Origin: Candidatus Endonucleibacter sp. (ex Gigantidas childressi)
Lineage (GTDB): Bacteria > Pseudomonadota > Gammaproteobacteria > Pseudomonadales > Endozoicomonadaceae
Direction of reading: 5' to 3'
DNA length: 64,000 nucleotides
Assembly: GCA_030674875.1 (NCBI GenBank)
Contig: JASXSU010000003.1
Span: forward strand, 908,076 to 972,075
Part shown: piece after piece, positions 19,336 through 28,996 of the stretch
How the letters are laid out: each line of letters starts with the position of its first letter
Numbering within the stretch: position 1 is the stretch's first letter
The notes under the pieces: model-generated
The model's database searches: none
Seen by the model: only the letters and a program-made list of their open reading frames with translations
What the model was told of the DNA's origin: nothing
Made by a program: the position numbers and the translations under genes

Positions 19336-19460
19336 CCCAATATTATTGAAGGTTTTTTATTTTGAAACTATTTTTCTGCGTTATCTGTTCATATCAAAAA
19401 TTACTCTGACCTTATAGCAAAAAATACACTTGGAGTTACGCCATAAAAAAATGCGTGATT
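19334..19460 (+). repeat. Degenerate IS630 left end
   Basis: TATACCCAATATTATTGAAG then ATCAAAAATTACTCTGACC and ATAGCAAAAAATACACTTGG and CTACGCCAT-like sequence follow the order of the IS630 left end and first transposase codons, with many substitutions. Confidence 0.55.
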
Positions 19461-19768
19461 TCTGAGAGTGTAGTCGTATTAAGCTATGTACGGGGCAAGG
19501 CATTTAGCAGATCTAAAAAAGTGGTTTGATCATTTTTTGCACAGCTGTTTTTGAGTACCCGTCTAAGCCTATCCAAGCCTAATCGAAACAGACTCTTGGC
19601 TGGACGATAATGGTTGTTTAGCGGCAATTGTAGTATTTTGAAGTGGTGTATCTTGGGTGATTTTGGGTATAATCTGACAGGCTCCTAGGTATATGCTAGA
19701 AGGTGAGGATATCGCCATATAAGGATTAAGGCTGTTATAAACTCGTGTGAATAATCTGGAAGTAATGT

Positions 19769-22654
19769 ATGTTGAAACGTTTCATGACTAAAGTTGCTGT
19801 AATCGTAACAGGAGTACTTACCATACTAGCAAGTAGTGGTTGCTCCATACCTTGGGGAAAGGATCTGGCAAAGCCTAAAATGGATAGTGATTTTGTTGTA
19901 AAAAGTTCTGCTGATCAGCGGGACTATCGTTATTTGACGTTACCGTCTGGTTTAAAGGTGTTGTTGATTTCTGATCCAGATACGGATAAGGCAGCGGTAG
20001 CTGTTGATGTGGGGGTTGGTAGTTACCATGATCCGAAGACTCGGTTGGGCTTGGCTCATTTTCTTGAGCATATGCTGTTTCTTGGAAATATGAAATACCC
20101 AGAAGTAGATGGATATTTTGAGTATATTCGCGCCAATGGTGGGTCTGCCAATGCGTATACTTCAGATGTTCATACTAATTATTTTTTTGATATTAATAGT
20201 AATAAGTTGCAGCCAGCTCTGGATCAGTTGGCACAGTTTTTTGTGTCTCCAACGCTAGATCCAAAATATGTTGAACGAGAGAGGCATGCTGTTGATTCTG
20301 AGTATAAGCTTCATGCTCGCGAAGATGCTTGGCGATTGTTCATGGCGTTGGATTTAACCTCTAACCCTGAGCATCCTAAAAGTCGATTTAACATAGGAAA
20401 CCTTGAAACTCTGAGCAACGATGATGGTGTATCTTTGTGGAAAGACCTTAAGTTATTTTATGATAATTACTATGTGGCCAGTAATATTCGAGCAGTTGTG
20501 TATGGTAAAGAATCTATAGGAATTCTTGAGCAATGGGTAAAGCAATCATTCGATGGTGTACCGAGTAAGGTATCTAAAGATAAAACTATTGGCATAAAGC
20601 CGTATACTAATAATGAGTTGGGTGTTCGTATTAATTTGGTGCCCTTAAAGGAGGCTAGGAGCTTATCTCTTTATTTCCCCATGGAAAGTGTGCAACCCTA
20701 TTTTCGGAAAAAGCCAGTGGATTATTTGTCTAGAATTTTGGGGTATGAAGGGAAAGGAAGCTTGCATAGTATGCTGAAAGAGCAGGGATTGATTAATTCT
20801 CTGGGTACTTCTTGCAATGATTTGGCTAATGAATATTCTGAATTTGTTGTTCGTATGGATTTAACACCTAAAGGACTTGGCAAGGTAGATGATATTACCG
20901 CGAAGGTATTTGATTATCTGGCACTGATAGATAAAGAAGGTTTGCGTGAGAGTTTTTATCTTGAAAGTAAGGATATTGCTCAGTTAAGTTTTCGCTACAA
21001 GCAAGACAAAGATCCTCAGCGGATGGTCTCGAGCCTTGCTGCCCAGCTACAATACGTACCAGCTAGACATATTCTGGATGCGAATTATCTTTATGAAGAA
21101 TATGATGCTAAATTGATTAAAAGTTTTCTCAGCAAGATGACTCCAGATAATCTGCGTCAGGTTGTGGTAGCTGAAAACCTGCAGACTGATCGGGTTGAGC
21201 CTTATTTTGACACCCAATATTCTATTGAACCCCTTGCTTCATCTTTACTTAAGCGGCTTAATAACTCCCAGAAACATAAAGAGCTAGCTATTCCTGCGGT
21301 TAATGAATTTATTGCTAGTGATTTTGATTTGCGTAAGTCAAGTGATGATGATACTGGTGAGCCTAAGCGTATTGTTGATCGGCTGGGTATTGACGCTTGG
21401 GCAATGACTGATACCAGTTTTGCTATGCCGAGGGCTTCAGTACGAATTAAAATATCCACACCCAAGGCATCAGACTCAGTAGAAAGTATTGCTCTTTTGC
21501 AAGTTTATCTATCTTTGTTGAGTCGAAGTCTAAATGAATATGGATACCCTGCCAAAGAAGCTGGCTTGGACTATGCTGTTTCATCGGATAGAGAGGGGTT
21601 AGTTATTAACCTATTCGGTTATCAAGATAAGCAGCACGTATTGTTAAAGAGAATTCTGAAAGAGCTGCAGCAGTTTTCACCGGATCGGAAAAATTTCGAC
21701 CAAGAGCATGCCCTGTTGATAAGGTACTATAAAAATAAACAATTTATGGCTCCTTACCGATTAGTGGCAGATGCCGTTAATCAGGTTATTTATCGTCATT
21801 ATCCCAGTGATGAGGAATTATTGAAGGCAGCGGAGTCAATCACCTTTGATGCGTTAAAAAACTATGTGAAGACGTTCTATCAGGGTATTCATATAAGTAT
21901 GCTGGTGCATGGCAATCACGCTCATGACGAAGCGACAGCCTTGGCCTCTATGGTTGAGAAAGCGCTGCTTACAACGGATAACAGGGATAAAAAATATGTA
22001 GAGCCGTTTAATCTTCTGGCTAATGAGCGACGTATTTTTGAGATGGATGTCAAGCATAATGATTCCGTTTTTATGATATATTTTCAGCGGCCGGAAACAG
22101 ATAACCATACTCGGGCTCGCTATGGGCTATTGGCACGACTACTGGCTACACCTTTTTTTAGCTCATTGAGAACAGAGCAGCAGTTAGGTTACGCTGTTTT
22201 TGCTTACCCACATCCGGTAGAAAAGCACCCGGGGGTAGTGTTTTTAGTGCAGTCTCCCGAGGTAGACCCGCTGGAGATTGAAGTTAGGTTCAGGGCCTTT
22301 CTAAAGGCGCAGGTTGCCAGAATGAAAGCCTTAACTGATGGTGAGCTGGAAGAGTATCGTCAAGGTTTGATTGGTGCGTTATTACAAAGGGATATCAACC
22401 TTGCAGAGAGAAGCTTTCGATTTTGGGGTAGTATGGCTAATGAAGAGTCATTTGATAATCGGAGTTTAATTGCAGAATCTGCGCAAAATATTTCGGTTTC
22501 TGATATTCAGGAAGCACTTAATGTGCTACTTGAAGACAAAGGGCGTCTTATAATTCGTTCTTTTGGTGACAAACATCAGGACACAAAAAAACAGATAGGG
22601 GAGAAGGGTGTCTGTCGTGACCTGAAGTGTTTTGATGATTTATCGAAGGGGTAG
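19769..22654 (+). CDS. ptrA: Pitrilysin (protease III), M16 zinc protease
   Basis: At 961 aa it is the length of E. coli pitrilysin. The inverted zinc motif HFLEH is at residues 97-101, and Glu178 in ERERHAVDSEYK is the third ligand, at the family spacing of 81 from His97. A second, inactive M16 half and the late RTEQQLGYAVFAYP substrate-binding segment are present. These enzymes degrade small peptides in the periplasm. The N-terminus is hydrophobic and ends LASSGC, a near-lipobox, so this copy may be a lipoprotein rather than soluble. A GGAAG site precedes the ATG. It stands alone between repeats and is intact. Confidence 0.95.
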   Translation: MLKRFMTKVAVIVTGVLTILASSGCSIPWGKDLAKPKMDSDFVVKSSADQRDYRYLTLPSGLKVLLISDPDTDKAAVAVDVGVGSYHDPKTRLGLAHFLEHMLFLGNMKYPEVDGYFEYIRANGGSANAYTSDVHTNYFFDINSNKLQPALDQLAQFFVSPTLDPKYVERERHAVDSEYKLHAREDAWRLFMALDLTSNPEHPKSRFNIGNLETLSNDDGVSLWKDLKLFYDNYYVASNIRAVVYGKESIGILEQWVKQSFDGVPSKVSKDKTIGIKPYTNNELGVRINLVPLKEARSLSLYFPMESVQPYFRKKPVDYLSRILGYEGKGSLHSMLKEQGLINSLGTSCNDLANEYSEFVVRMDLTPKGLGKVDDITAKVFDYLALIDKEGLRESFYLESKDIAQLSFRYKQDKDPQRMVSSLAAQLQYVPARHILDANYLYEEYDAKLIKSFLSKMTPDNLRQVVVAENLQTDRVEPYFDTQYSIEPLASSLLKRLNNSQKHKELAIPAVNEFIASDFDLRKSSDDDTGEPKRIVDRLGIDAWAMTDTSFAMPRASVRIKISTPKASDSVESIALLQVYLSLLSRSLNEYGYPAKEAGLDYAVSSDREGLVINLFGYQDKQHVLLKRILKELQQFSPDRKNFDQEHALLIRYYKNKQFMAPYRLVADAVNQVIYRHYPSDEELLKAAESITFDALKNYVKTFYQGIHISMLVHGNHAHDEATALASMVEKALLTTDNRDKKYVEPFNLLANERRIFEMDVKHNDSVFMIYFQRPETDNHTRARYGLLARLLATPFFSSLRTEQQLGYAVFAYPHPVEKHPGVVFLVQSPEVDPLEIEVRFRAFLKAQVARMKALTDGELEEYRQGLIGALLQRDINLAERSFRFWGSMANEESFDNRSLIAESAQNISVSDIQEALNVLLEDKGRLIIRSFGDKHQDTKKQIGEKGVCRDLKCFDDLSKG

Positions 22655-22658
22655 AGTT

Positions 22659-22782
22659 ATATAAATGATTTGGAGTTGTTGCGCAGCTACAAGTGAGTGA
22701 AACCTCAGCGGCTGAGAAATGCGAAGTGAATGTGGTGAGAGCGCTGACAATAAAGTAGCAACTTCAAAAGCGACGATGCATA
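22659..22782. repeat. Type C MITE-like repeat
   Basis: It runs from TATAAATGATTTGGAGTTGT to AGTAGCAACTTCAAAAGCGACGATGCATA. The inverted ends and inner CAAGTGAGTGAAACC are shared with other type C copies. Confidence 0.7.
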
Positions 22783-22896
22783 TTGAAGGCGTGGGGGTTG
22801 TTGACTGCTCACGCTAACTCAGGTCATCTAGTATTTATGGGCTCATGGGGAGTAGTTGTTTGTTTCCCAGACCCACCTCCAGTGGTAATGGATATA
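22783..22896 (-). repeat. Type B repeat directly abutting the type C copy
   Basis: Read on the minus strand it goes TATATCCATTACCACTGGAG to AACAACCCCCACGCCTTCAA, the type B form. It joins the previous repeat without a gap. Confidence 0.65.
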
Positions 22897-23061
22897 GTCA
22901 AGCGTAAGGTTTTTAACTTTATACTTGTACTTATAATGCTTTGCTCGTTTACCGCCTGCCTACAACCCAATGATGATGTGTATAAGATCTTCTATCTTAC
23001 TAAAATCTTCTATCTTACTAAAGTCTTCTATCTTACTCGACAGAGTCAGTCGGTGAGCTAG
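22888..23061 (+). CDS. Candidate small lipoprotein with a six-residue repeat
   Basis: From the ATG at 22888 the 57-aa product begins with Lys-Arg-Lys, then a hydrophobic stretch (FNFILVLIMLCSF) ending TAC, a plausible lipobox with Cys at about residue 23. The tail has KIFYLT three times, encoded by an 18-bp tandem repeat at about 22981-23038. No Shine-Dalgarno site is visible, because the start lies inside the edge of a type B repeat. It may be a short lipoprotein of unknown function, or a chance frame. The longer frame from 22783 is repeat sequence and should not be used. Confidence 0.35.
   Translation: MDIVKRKVFNFILVLIMLCSFTACLQPNDDVYKIFYLTKIFYLTKVFYLTRQSQSVS
22981..23038 (+). repeat. 18-bp tandem repeat, three units
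   Basis: Three direct units built on ATCTTCTATCTTACTAAA follow one another with few differences. They lie in the candidate lipoprotein frame. Confidence 0.8.
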
Positions 23062-23236
23062 GATGATGACTTATCGGTTTTTTATTTTGTTGATTGTTGA
23101 AGATATTCTATGCAATAAACTGACCACTTTATTTTTAATGCGGTCTACTTTCATCATGGCGTAAGTATGGTATTGTTGTTTTTATTCAGTATCTTATAAT
23201 GTGTTTGATAATGTTTTGGTGAAGAAAAGATCTAGC

Positions 23237-23420
23237 TATACCTAAATGGTTTGGAGTTGCTAAGCGGTGGTAAGTGAGCGAGCCACAGAGTCACAGAGGT
23301 TTAGGATTACTATATCAGTTATTATTGAGCGTGCTAGGCGGCAAACTAACTAATATAAATGAGCTTGCAAGTGTGATCCGGTGTAGTAAAGCCTCATGCT
23401 TTCAAGGGCGTGGGGATATA
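23237..23420. repeat. Type C repeat, long or composite copy
   Basis: It starts TATACCTAAATGGTTTGGAG, has the type C core GGTAAGTGAGCGAGCCACAG and TTTAGGATTACTA, and ends CTTTCAAGGGCGTGGGGATATA. At 184 bp it is longer than its relatives, so it may be two repeats fused. Confidence 0.55.
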
Positions 23421-23538
23421 CGAGACGTGCTATATATCTCAGGAATTACATTTACTATCCGAAGCTGCGGTGCTTGCAGGTGCTACGGCTATAGACTCTT
23501 TGAGAGTGTCCACTGATTTTTAGCTATAGAGGTGTTCA

Positions 23539-24642
23539 ATGACTGAGGCTGTCGTATTTAAAGAGCTTGAAGCCGATAATGGAAAAAAAATTGGTATTGT
23601 AATGCTTAATTCTGAGAAGACACTAAATGCTCTGAATTATGAGATGATTGATGGTATATACCAAGCTTTGCTTGCCTGGAAGAGTGATGACACTGTTGTT
23701 TGTGTATTTATTGAGGGTAAAGGGGATAAAGCTTTTTGTGCAGGTGGGGATATTTGCTCCCTGCGCACAGCTGTTCTTGAAGGTGACCTTGATGCTCCGC
23801 TGCGTTTTTTTTCAAAAGAATATCGTCTTGATTATCTAATTCATACTTACCAAAAACCGATTATTGCCTGGGGAAACGGGTTTGTTATGGGTGGAGGTAT
23901 GGGGTTAATGTCTGGTGCAGACTTTAGAGTAGTGACTAGCACGTCAGTCTTGGCGATGCCGGAAATAAGTATCGGCTTGTATCCTGATGTTGGTGGAAGT
24001 TGGCTGTTGGGGCGAATGCCGGTGAGAATCGGTTTGTTTATGGCTCTGACAGGTTGCCGTTTGAATGCTGGTGATGCTATTTACATGGGGCTAGCCAATC
24101 GATTTATTGACCACGCATTTCGTCCAAATGTTCTTGAGTCTTTGCAGGGAGCGAAGTGGGAGTTCGAGAAAAATTATGAAACAGTTTACGAAATTATGAA
24201 TCAGTATGTGCACAGTAATGCAGGTTGGTTACCATACTCTAAAGTTCGTGAGCACCGTGATTTAATAGCACGGTTAATGGATCAACCCTCTGTAGTTGCT
24301 GTAATGGATCGGCTAGCTAATCTGGAAACTGAGGATGAGTGGTTACAGGCTTCCCGGGATAATGCATTGAAGGGTTCGCCATTGTCAGCATGTATTGCTT
24401 ATGAGCAACAAAAACGAACCAAATACTCCTCTTTAAAGGAAGCTTTTATGGAGGAGCTTGTGCTATCTGTTAACTGTTCGCTGAGGGGTGATTTGAGCGA
24501 AGGAGTTAGAGCATTGTTGATTGATAAGGATAAAAAGCCAAAATGGTTGTTTGATTCAGTTGGAGATGTGGGTAGTGAATCATTGGAAGCATTCTATCAA
24601 CCTCTCTGGGGAGACGTTGAACACCCTTTAGCGAGCATGTGA
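23539..24642 (+). CDS. Enoyl-CoA hydratase/isomerase-family protein, HIBYL-CoA hydrolase type
   Basis: The 367-aa length and the motifs KAFCAGGDICSLR, GFVMGGGMGLMSGADFRV and AMPEISIGLYPDVGGSWLL are those of the ECH_2 group that includes 3-hydroxyisobutyryl-CoA hydrolase, longer than ordinary enoyl-CoA hydratases (about 260 aa). The glycine-rich turns form the oxyanion hole that holds the acyl-CoA thioester. In that role it would act in valine breakdown, but no neighbours from that pathway are present, so the substrate stays open. GAGGTG lies shortly before the ATG. It is intact and apparently monocistronic. Confidence 0.87.
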   Translation: MTEAVVFKELEADNGKKIGIVMLNSEKTLNALNYEMIDGIYQALLAWKSDDTVVCVFIEGKGDKAFCAGGDICSLRTAVLEGDLDAPLRFFSKEYRLDYLIHTYQKPIIAWGNGFVMGGGMGLMSGADFRVVTSTSVLAMPEISIGLYPDVGGSWLLGRMPVRIGLFMALTGCRLNAGDAIYMGLANRFIDHAFRPNVLESLQGAKWEFEKNYETVYEIMNQYVHSNAGWLPYSKVREHRDLIARLMDQPSVVAVMDRLANLETEDEWLQASRDNALKGSPLSACIAYEQQKRTKYSSLKEAFMEELVLSVNCSLRGDLSEGVRALLIDKDKKPKWLFDSVGDVGSESLEAFYQPLWGDVEHPLASM

Positions 24643-25060
24643 TATGAGGTGTTCAGTTTTTAACTGAATAATTCACAATCAATAGTAATGGATATACGAT
24701 CTATTTTTTAAGGAGTTATGAGTGTATATTCGTTATGAGATCATTTATATGGTGTTTGATGGTGCTAGATATTATCGTTTATAGCTAGATAAGTTCAAAG
24801 TATGGTTTCAATATCTAAAAATTGTCGTTCATTTTGCAGAGTAGCGAAGAATAAATTTTGTGTAAAGTTTTGTATGGACGATTATTTGTTATTCTTGACA
24901 TATTGATTACCTTCTATTATGGCTCAACTGGGTTCAAGTTTTGTCTGTAAGCGGAATATAATATAGTTTCATTGTTCATTTTTCGGCTGTTTCGGCCAAC
25001 TTGATTGAACGATAGTAGTAATGCATTCTTTAGGTAGCTAGCACCTAAGGTGTTAGTGTC
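24643..25060. other. Gap with a hairpin and an IS630 transposase relic
   Basis: TTCAGTT (24653-24659) and AACTGAA (24663-24669) can pair after the hydrolase gene, without a following T-tract. At about 24740-24780, ATTTATATGGTGTTTGATGG followed by GCTAGATATTATCG resembles the IS630 codons for IHMVFDYAGYHH at 34495-34533. I see no gene. Confidence 0.45.
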
Positions 25061-25192
25061 ATACCAAAAGGATGGTAGTTGCTATGCTGTGTCAAGTGAG
25101 GAGTGTCACAGAAGTTTAAGAGTGCTCAGCGAAAGTGGTGAGCGAACGCAGCCAACAAAATAGAGGTTTGGTAGGATGCTTACGGGCATATA
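25061..25192. repeat. Type C MITE-like repeat
   Basis: It runs from ATACCAAAAGGATGGTAGTT to GCTTACGGGCATATA with the core TCAAGTGAGGAGTGTCACAG and GGTGAGCGAACGCAGCCAAC. The last segment is also found in type A copies. Confidence 0.65.
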
Positions 25193-25253
25193 CTTGTTGA
25201 TTTTGGAGGTATAAGGTTGTTGGCCTCTCTCACTTTTAATGGTGCGGGATATG

Positions 25254-26591
25254 TTATTTGTCTTGGATGTTGATATGCCGCAATTTTATTCTATCTTCGT
25301 TATTTGTGGGTTTAGAGTTGCAGTCATATTCACAGCTCATCTCCGTGTTAACGGTTTTTATTTGTTTGATAGATTCACTGCTACCATACATAGCGACAGC
25401 TCTAAGTTGAAATGCGGCCGATACAGTTATTTTAATATTGTTATTATCCATTTGCAGGATTTCAACATTACACTTGCGATCAGTTTGACCAACTTGTAGC
25501 ATATAGAAATTATTGTCAATGCTATCTTGATGCTCTAGCATCTCTGTACTCAGAAGCGTAATAGATGGGGCGTAAGCGCCTTGTGTAGTTATGGATAAAA
25601 GAAAGCGATAAAGAAATTCAGATTGGTCTTTGGGGTATGTTTCCGTGAAACTTTTAATCTGATTGCAAAGGGTGGTGTTTAGGTTAGCGTATTTTGCTGC
25701 TCTGTTGTTGTCATCTGCTGCTGTTATAACGCTGTAATCTTTTTCTTGAACTGAGCTGATAGTATTTCCATCTTTACCTAATAAATCATAAGCAATACCG
25801 TTTCTTACTAAGTCATTATTAAATTCTTTTTCTGTATTGGTAGTGCTCCCGATAAGCTTGATGAGATCTTCATTTTGCTTGAATATATTTCTATCATTTT
25901 GCTCACTATATTCTTTAATTACTATATCAAAGCGGTGCTCTTTAGTTAATTCTATTTCACAAAGATGAGCTTGATTTGTTATAATGTGCAAAATAGTCTT
26001 CATTTTTTCAACAGTATTGCTCATTTCTGGCATGTGATTCAGTGCATCAATATTATCCTCAAATATTTCCATTGCACGTGTTGTTTCAAGATAAAGATTG
26101 TAGCTTTTTAACCTATGTGGGGTTTGGTTTAGTGAAGCTTTTTCTTCAAAAATTTGCAGTAGAGCTTTGCTGCAGTTATTGATAGTGGTTTGATTGCTTG
26201 GATCAGGAAGAGTTACTTCGCAATGTTGCTTTAGGATGTCAGGATTGGTGGGTGTTGTGGATATATAGTTTAAAAAACTATTCAAGCAGTCAGTAGTGAT
26301 GTCATATTTGCTAGGTGCATAAAAAATATCATCGTTTTCAGGTAAGGATACGTTGCCAGTATCTTTGTCTTTAAGTGAGCTTAAATTAAGCGAATCATCC
26401 TTTCTTGGTAAGCGTAAACTGATAGGGTTGTTTTCTTCATGGGTGTGTAAGCTAGAGTCTGCTATTTTGTTAGGATTCGCTTTATGAGGAATAACTTTTC
26501 GGTAGTATAAAAAAGCAAAGATGGCTTTTGGTACTTTCTTTAAGCTGGCCATATTGCTCAGTAGCATATGGAAATAACTTTTTATTTTCAT
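25254..26591 (-). CDS. Unknown 445-aa protein, candidate effector
   Basis: I recognise no family. AGGA lies shortly before the ATG at 26591. The first 45 residues are basic and mildly hydrophobic (KAIFAFLYYRKVIPHK) but do not form a good signal peptide. Residues 50-100 are hydrophilic and probably disordered. The rest looks mixed alpha/beta, with FEEKASLNQTPHRLKSYNLY, FDIVIKEYSEQNDRN and NNNIKITVSAAFQLRAVAMY. It is AT-rich, free of frame breaks and flanked by repeats and an IS30 wreck, like the other accessory genes in the window. Context suggests a host-interaction protein; no motif proves this. Confidence 0.6.
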   Translation of the reverse strand: MKIKSYFHMLLSNMASLKKVPKAIFAFLYYRKVIPHKANPNKIADSSLHTHEENNPISLRLPRKDDSLNLSSLKDKDTGNVSLPENDDIFYAPSKYDITTDCLNSFLNYISTTPTNPDILKQHCEVTLPDPSNQTTINNCSKALLQIFEEKASLNQTPHRLKSYNLYLETTRAMEIFEDNIDALNHMPEMSNTVEKMKTILHIITNQAHLCEIELTKEHRFDIVIKEYSEQNDRNIFKQNEDLIKLIGSTTNTEKEFNNDLVRNGIAYDLLGKDGNTISSVQEKDYSVITAADDNNRAAKYANLNTTLCNQIKSFTETYPKDQSEFLYRFLLSITTQGAYAPSITLLSTEMLEHQDSIDNNFYMLQVGQTDRKCNVEILQMDNNNIKITVSAAFQLRAVAMYGSSESIKQIKTVNTEMSCEYDCNSKPTNNEDRIKLRHINIQDK

Positions 26592-26782
26592 CTTGTTATC
26601 CTTTATGTGCCGCTAGAATGGATTCTAGCTGGTTAATTCCATATGAGCATATAAAATACATCTGGTTAAGTATGGTGCTATTTGACCATACTGGTTATTA
26701 GCGATAATAAGGCTGAAACTCTATATATATTAAGGTATTAGAATAATTTATTATACCATATAAAACATCTATTATATTACAC

Positions 26783-27532
26783 GGATTCAAATTCCAAGTG
26801 CATCACAGCTTAAGCTGCTAACGCAGCCCTGTGTTCACCCATTATCAGGGCGGGTGTTTTGAAATTCAAATCTTTTCTTGGCCGAGAAATAAGCCGCATC
26901 AATGCTCGCTTCACCTCTATCTGACCGACCTTCTTGAAGTCTGTATTCTTTGGAAAATATTGTCGTAGCAAGCCATTGGTGTTCTCATTTATACCCAAAG
27001 CATATCAAATTGCTACTAGGCAGCAAGTAAGTGAAGCCCCGTGAGCCTACGAATAATAGGTGACCTGGGTTAGCGAATGCAGCCAGCAACGTAGCAACTT
27101 GAAAGGCGACGGGTATAATCAGTCGTTCCTGATCATTCAGCAACCAACCTAACATCTGCTCCGGGCTTCACTCTACACGCAGCTTTGATTCAATCACCGC
27201 GATCATTTTTGGCGTCATTCTACTCGCCCGATCCGACTCTGTGCGCCGCCTATCTGTTTGGCCTTGTGCTTGCCTATGCCTATATCCACGTTCGCCAGTA
27301 TTCCTTGCCAACTCACGGCTGACCGTGGACGGGCTGGTGTCAATGATCTCCGCTATCTCCCTTTGGCTGCAACCGATTTTCTTTAGTGGGAAATCTGGCA
27401 TAGTTGTTCGTAAGCCAGTTGTTGGTAAGTTATTGTCATCACTTCATCTCTTGCCGGAGAAAAGGGTAGGTGCTTACCTACAGCTGGCCCTTTCTTCTAC
27501 CTAGTCAAGTGATGCACTTCAGATTTGAATCC
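26783..27532 (-). mobile_element. IS30-like element 2, first deleted copy
   Basis: The ends are GGATTCAAATTCCAAGTGCA and, inverted, TGCACTTCAGATTTGAATCC. Between them are an N-terminal transposase fragment (27168-27401: CSQREIAEIIDTSPSTVSRE, a helix-turn-helix) and a C-terminal one (26810-26990: ENTNGLLRQYFPKNTDF). The middle of the gene is gone and a type A MITE lies at the junction. Confidence 0.82.
26990..27117. repeat. Type A MITE-like repeat at the deletion joint of an IS30
   Basis: This full 128-bp copy runs from TATACCCAAAGCATATCAAA to CTTGAAAGGCGACGGGTATA. The catalytic middle of the transposase is missing exactly here. Confidence 0.88.
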
Positions 27533-27788
27533 GCAATATATAATTTTATGATAAATGCTATATTAAATTATTGTCATGTCAACAATTTTGTTTAATATAA
27601 TTCAGTATGCAGGTTTGATTATATGAAGCTTGTTGCAGTAAACGACATTCTCTGAATGGATTTGAGGATCGGCTGCTTATGGGTGTAGTTTTAATATAAC
27701 GAACTAGATGATCACATCTGAAGCTCTTACAAATATAGATCTCATCATAACGCAACAAAGACTACCATGTGTTGGTAAAATATCGGCA

Positions 27789-28560
27789 TGCAAAAATACT
27801 TCACGACACAGCGCAAACTCTTCGTTTGAGTCAATGACCTAAATCATCCAATCCCTCGTAGGCTGGATGATACGGAAGCGCTGTTGAAGTGGTCAGATGT
27901 TGAGAAGTTGCTATCCCCAATCTACGGCTCTAATACCGGCCGCTCCAGCTATTCTCTGTCGAGCCTTATTGCTTGGAATGGGTATCGCTCATTCGACGTG
28001 TAGTTGGCTCAGTGCTTGTATAGAGATCTTCTGTTTCGCAAGTTTTGTTACCTTGGGCTTGGTGGAGCAGTTCCCGAAGCCTTCACCTTGGGGCGCTTTT
28101 GAAAATGATTTGTCGAATACCATCTGTGGGATCAATTATTGGAAGAGATTAATTGTCAGCTGGAAGCCAAGAATATAATCATGAGCGAAGGTCGCAATAA
28201 TATAATTGATGCCACACCGATAGAGGCGGCGCAATCAGTTTAGGGCTACGACAAAAGCGGAAAACCGAGAAAAGATCCTGAAGCGGGTTGGTCCGTTAAG
28301 AATGATAGTTGTGGTAACAAAAAAAGCATTCATGGTTTTTCCGTTCATACCGGTGTTGATGAAGATAGAGCTCGTAACAAAGAAATAGCCGTAACACGGG
28401 CGGGTGGTGGTGAGCGTTCTTTTGCCACCAATAAAAGACGCTAGAGCTTGCTAGAACTTAGTTCATGAGCCTTGCCAAAAATGTGATGATTTATGGGGTG
28501 TCCGCTATTGCTGCGAACATTCGTAAAGGTGCTAAATTTTTGGTGCTCTATGGTGTGTCA
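27789..28560 (+). pseudogene. IS5-like transposase, second copy, heavily decayed
   Basis: It starts ATGCAAAAATACTTCACGAC, matching the N-terminus of the copy at 1-740. It continues through the GAGCAGTTCCCGAAGCC region, the ATTGATGCCACACCGATAGA motif (DATPIEA) and a C-terminal part near 28466-28555 (AKNVMIYGVSAIAANIRKGA-like). Stops and frame breaks occur throughout. The IS left end is near 27733 (CATAACGCAACAAAGAC). It has no MITE at the CLY site and so shows the pre-insertion sequence TTGTATAGAGAT. Confidence 0.78.
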
Positions 28561-28996
28561 AAACCATGTTATACAGGATAGCTACGTTAAAAATCAGTTC
28601 GAAGCACTAAAAGCAGTGAATAGAACAGATGGTTTAAAGCTCAGCGCCTTGGCGGGTTTAGTAATGGCTGACAAAACTGGGAAAGTTCAATGACGGTAAC
28701 TAAAGTAGTTGGTTATACTGCAGTCTCAAATAGCGACCCAGGCTGAGCTATACCAGATTCAATCTCTCCTTGAGCTAGTATGTTCGGCAAGTAGGATTGA
28801 TGATTACATATATCGCTTCTCGATAAAACGGTTTCTCTAGGGTTGTAGCTCCGGCCTCCTAAGGCTATGTTGCTGAGTTAGCTCATAGTAAGACTCAGGT
28901 AGGTGTGAGGAGAGTGAGTCCAGTGATTGTGAGCATGCCCCGTGTCTTCAAGGCGCAAATGGTAGTAGTCTGTTAATATGAATTTTGAAGGCTTTG
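28560..28996. other. Gap with no recognised gene
   Basis: Apart from the possible transposase tail up to about 28690 and a degenerate repeat (about 28860-28965, ending GTGTCTTCAAGGCGCAAATG) I see nothing. It is downstream of map, which faces it. Confidence 0.4.

Noticed and set aside
28493-28693. Small open frame after the IS5 wreck
   Set aside because: It overlaps the transposase tail in another frame and has no start signal.
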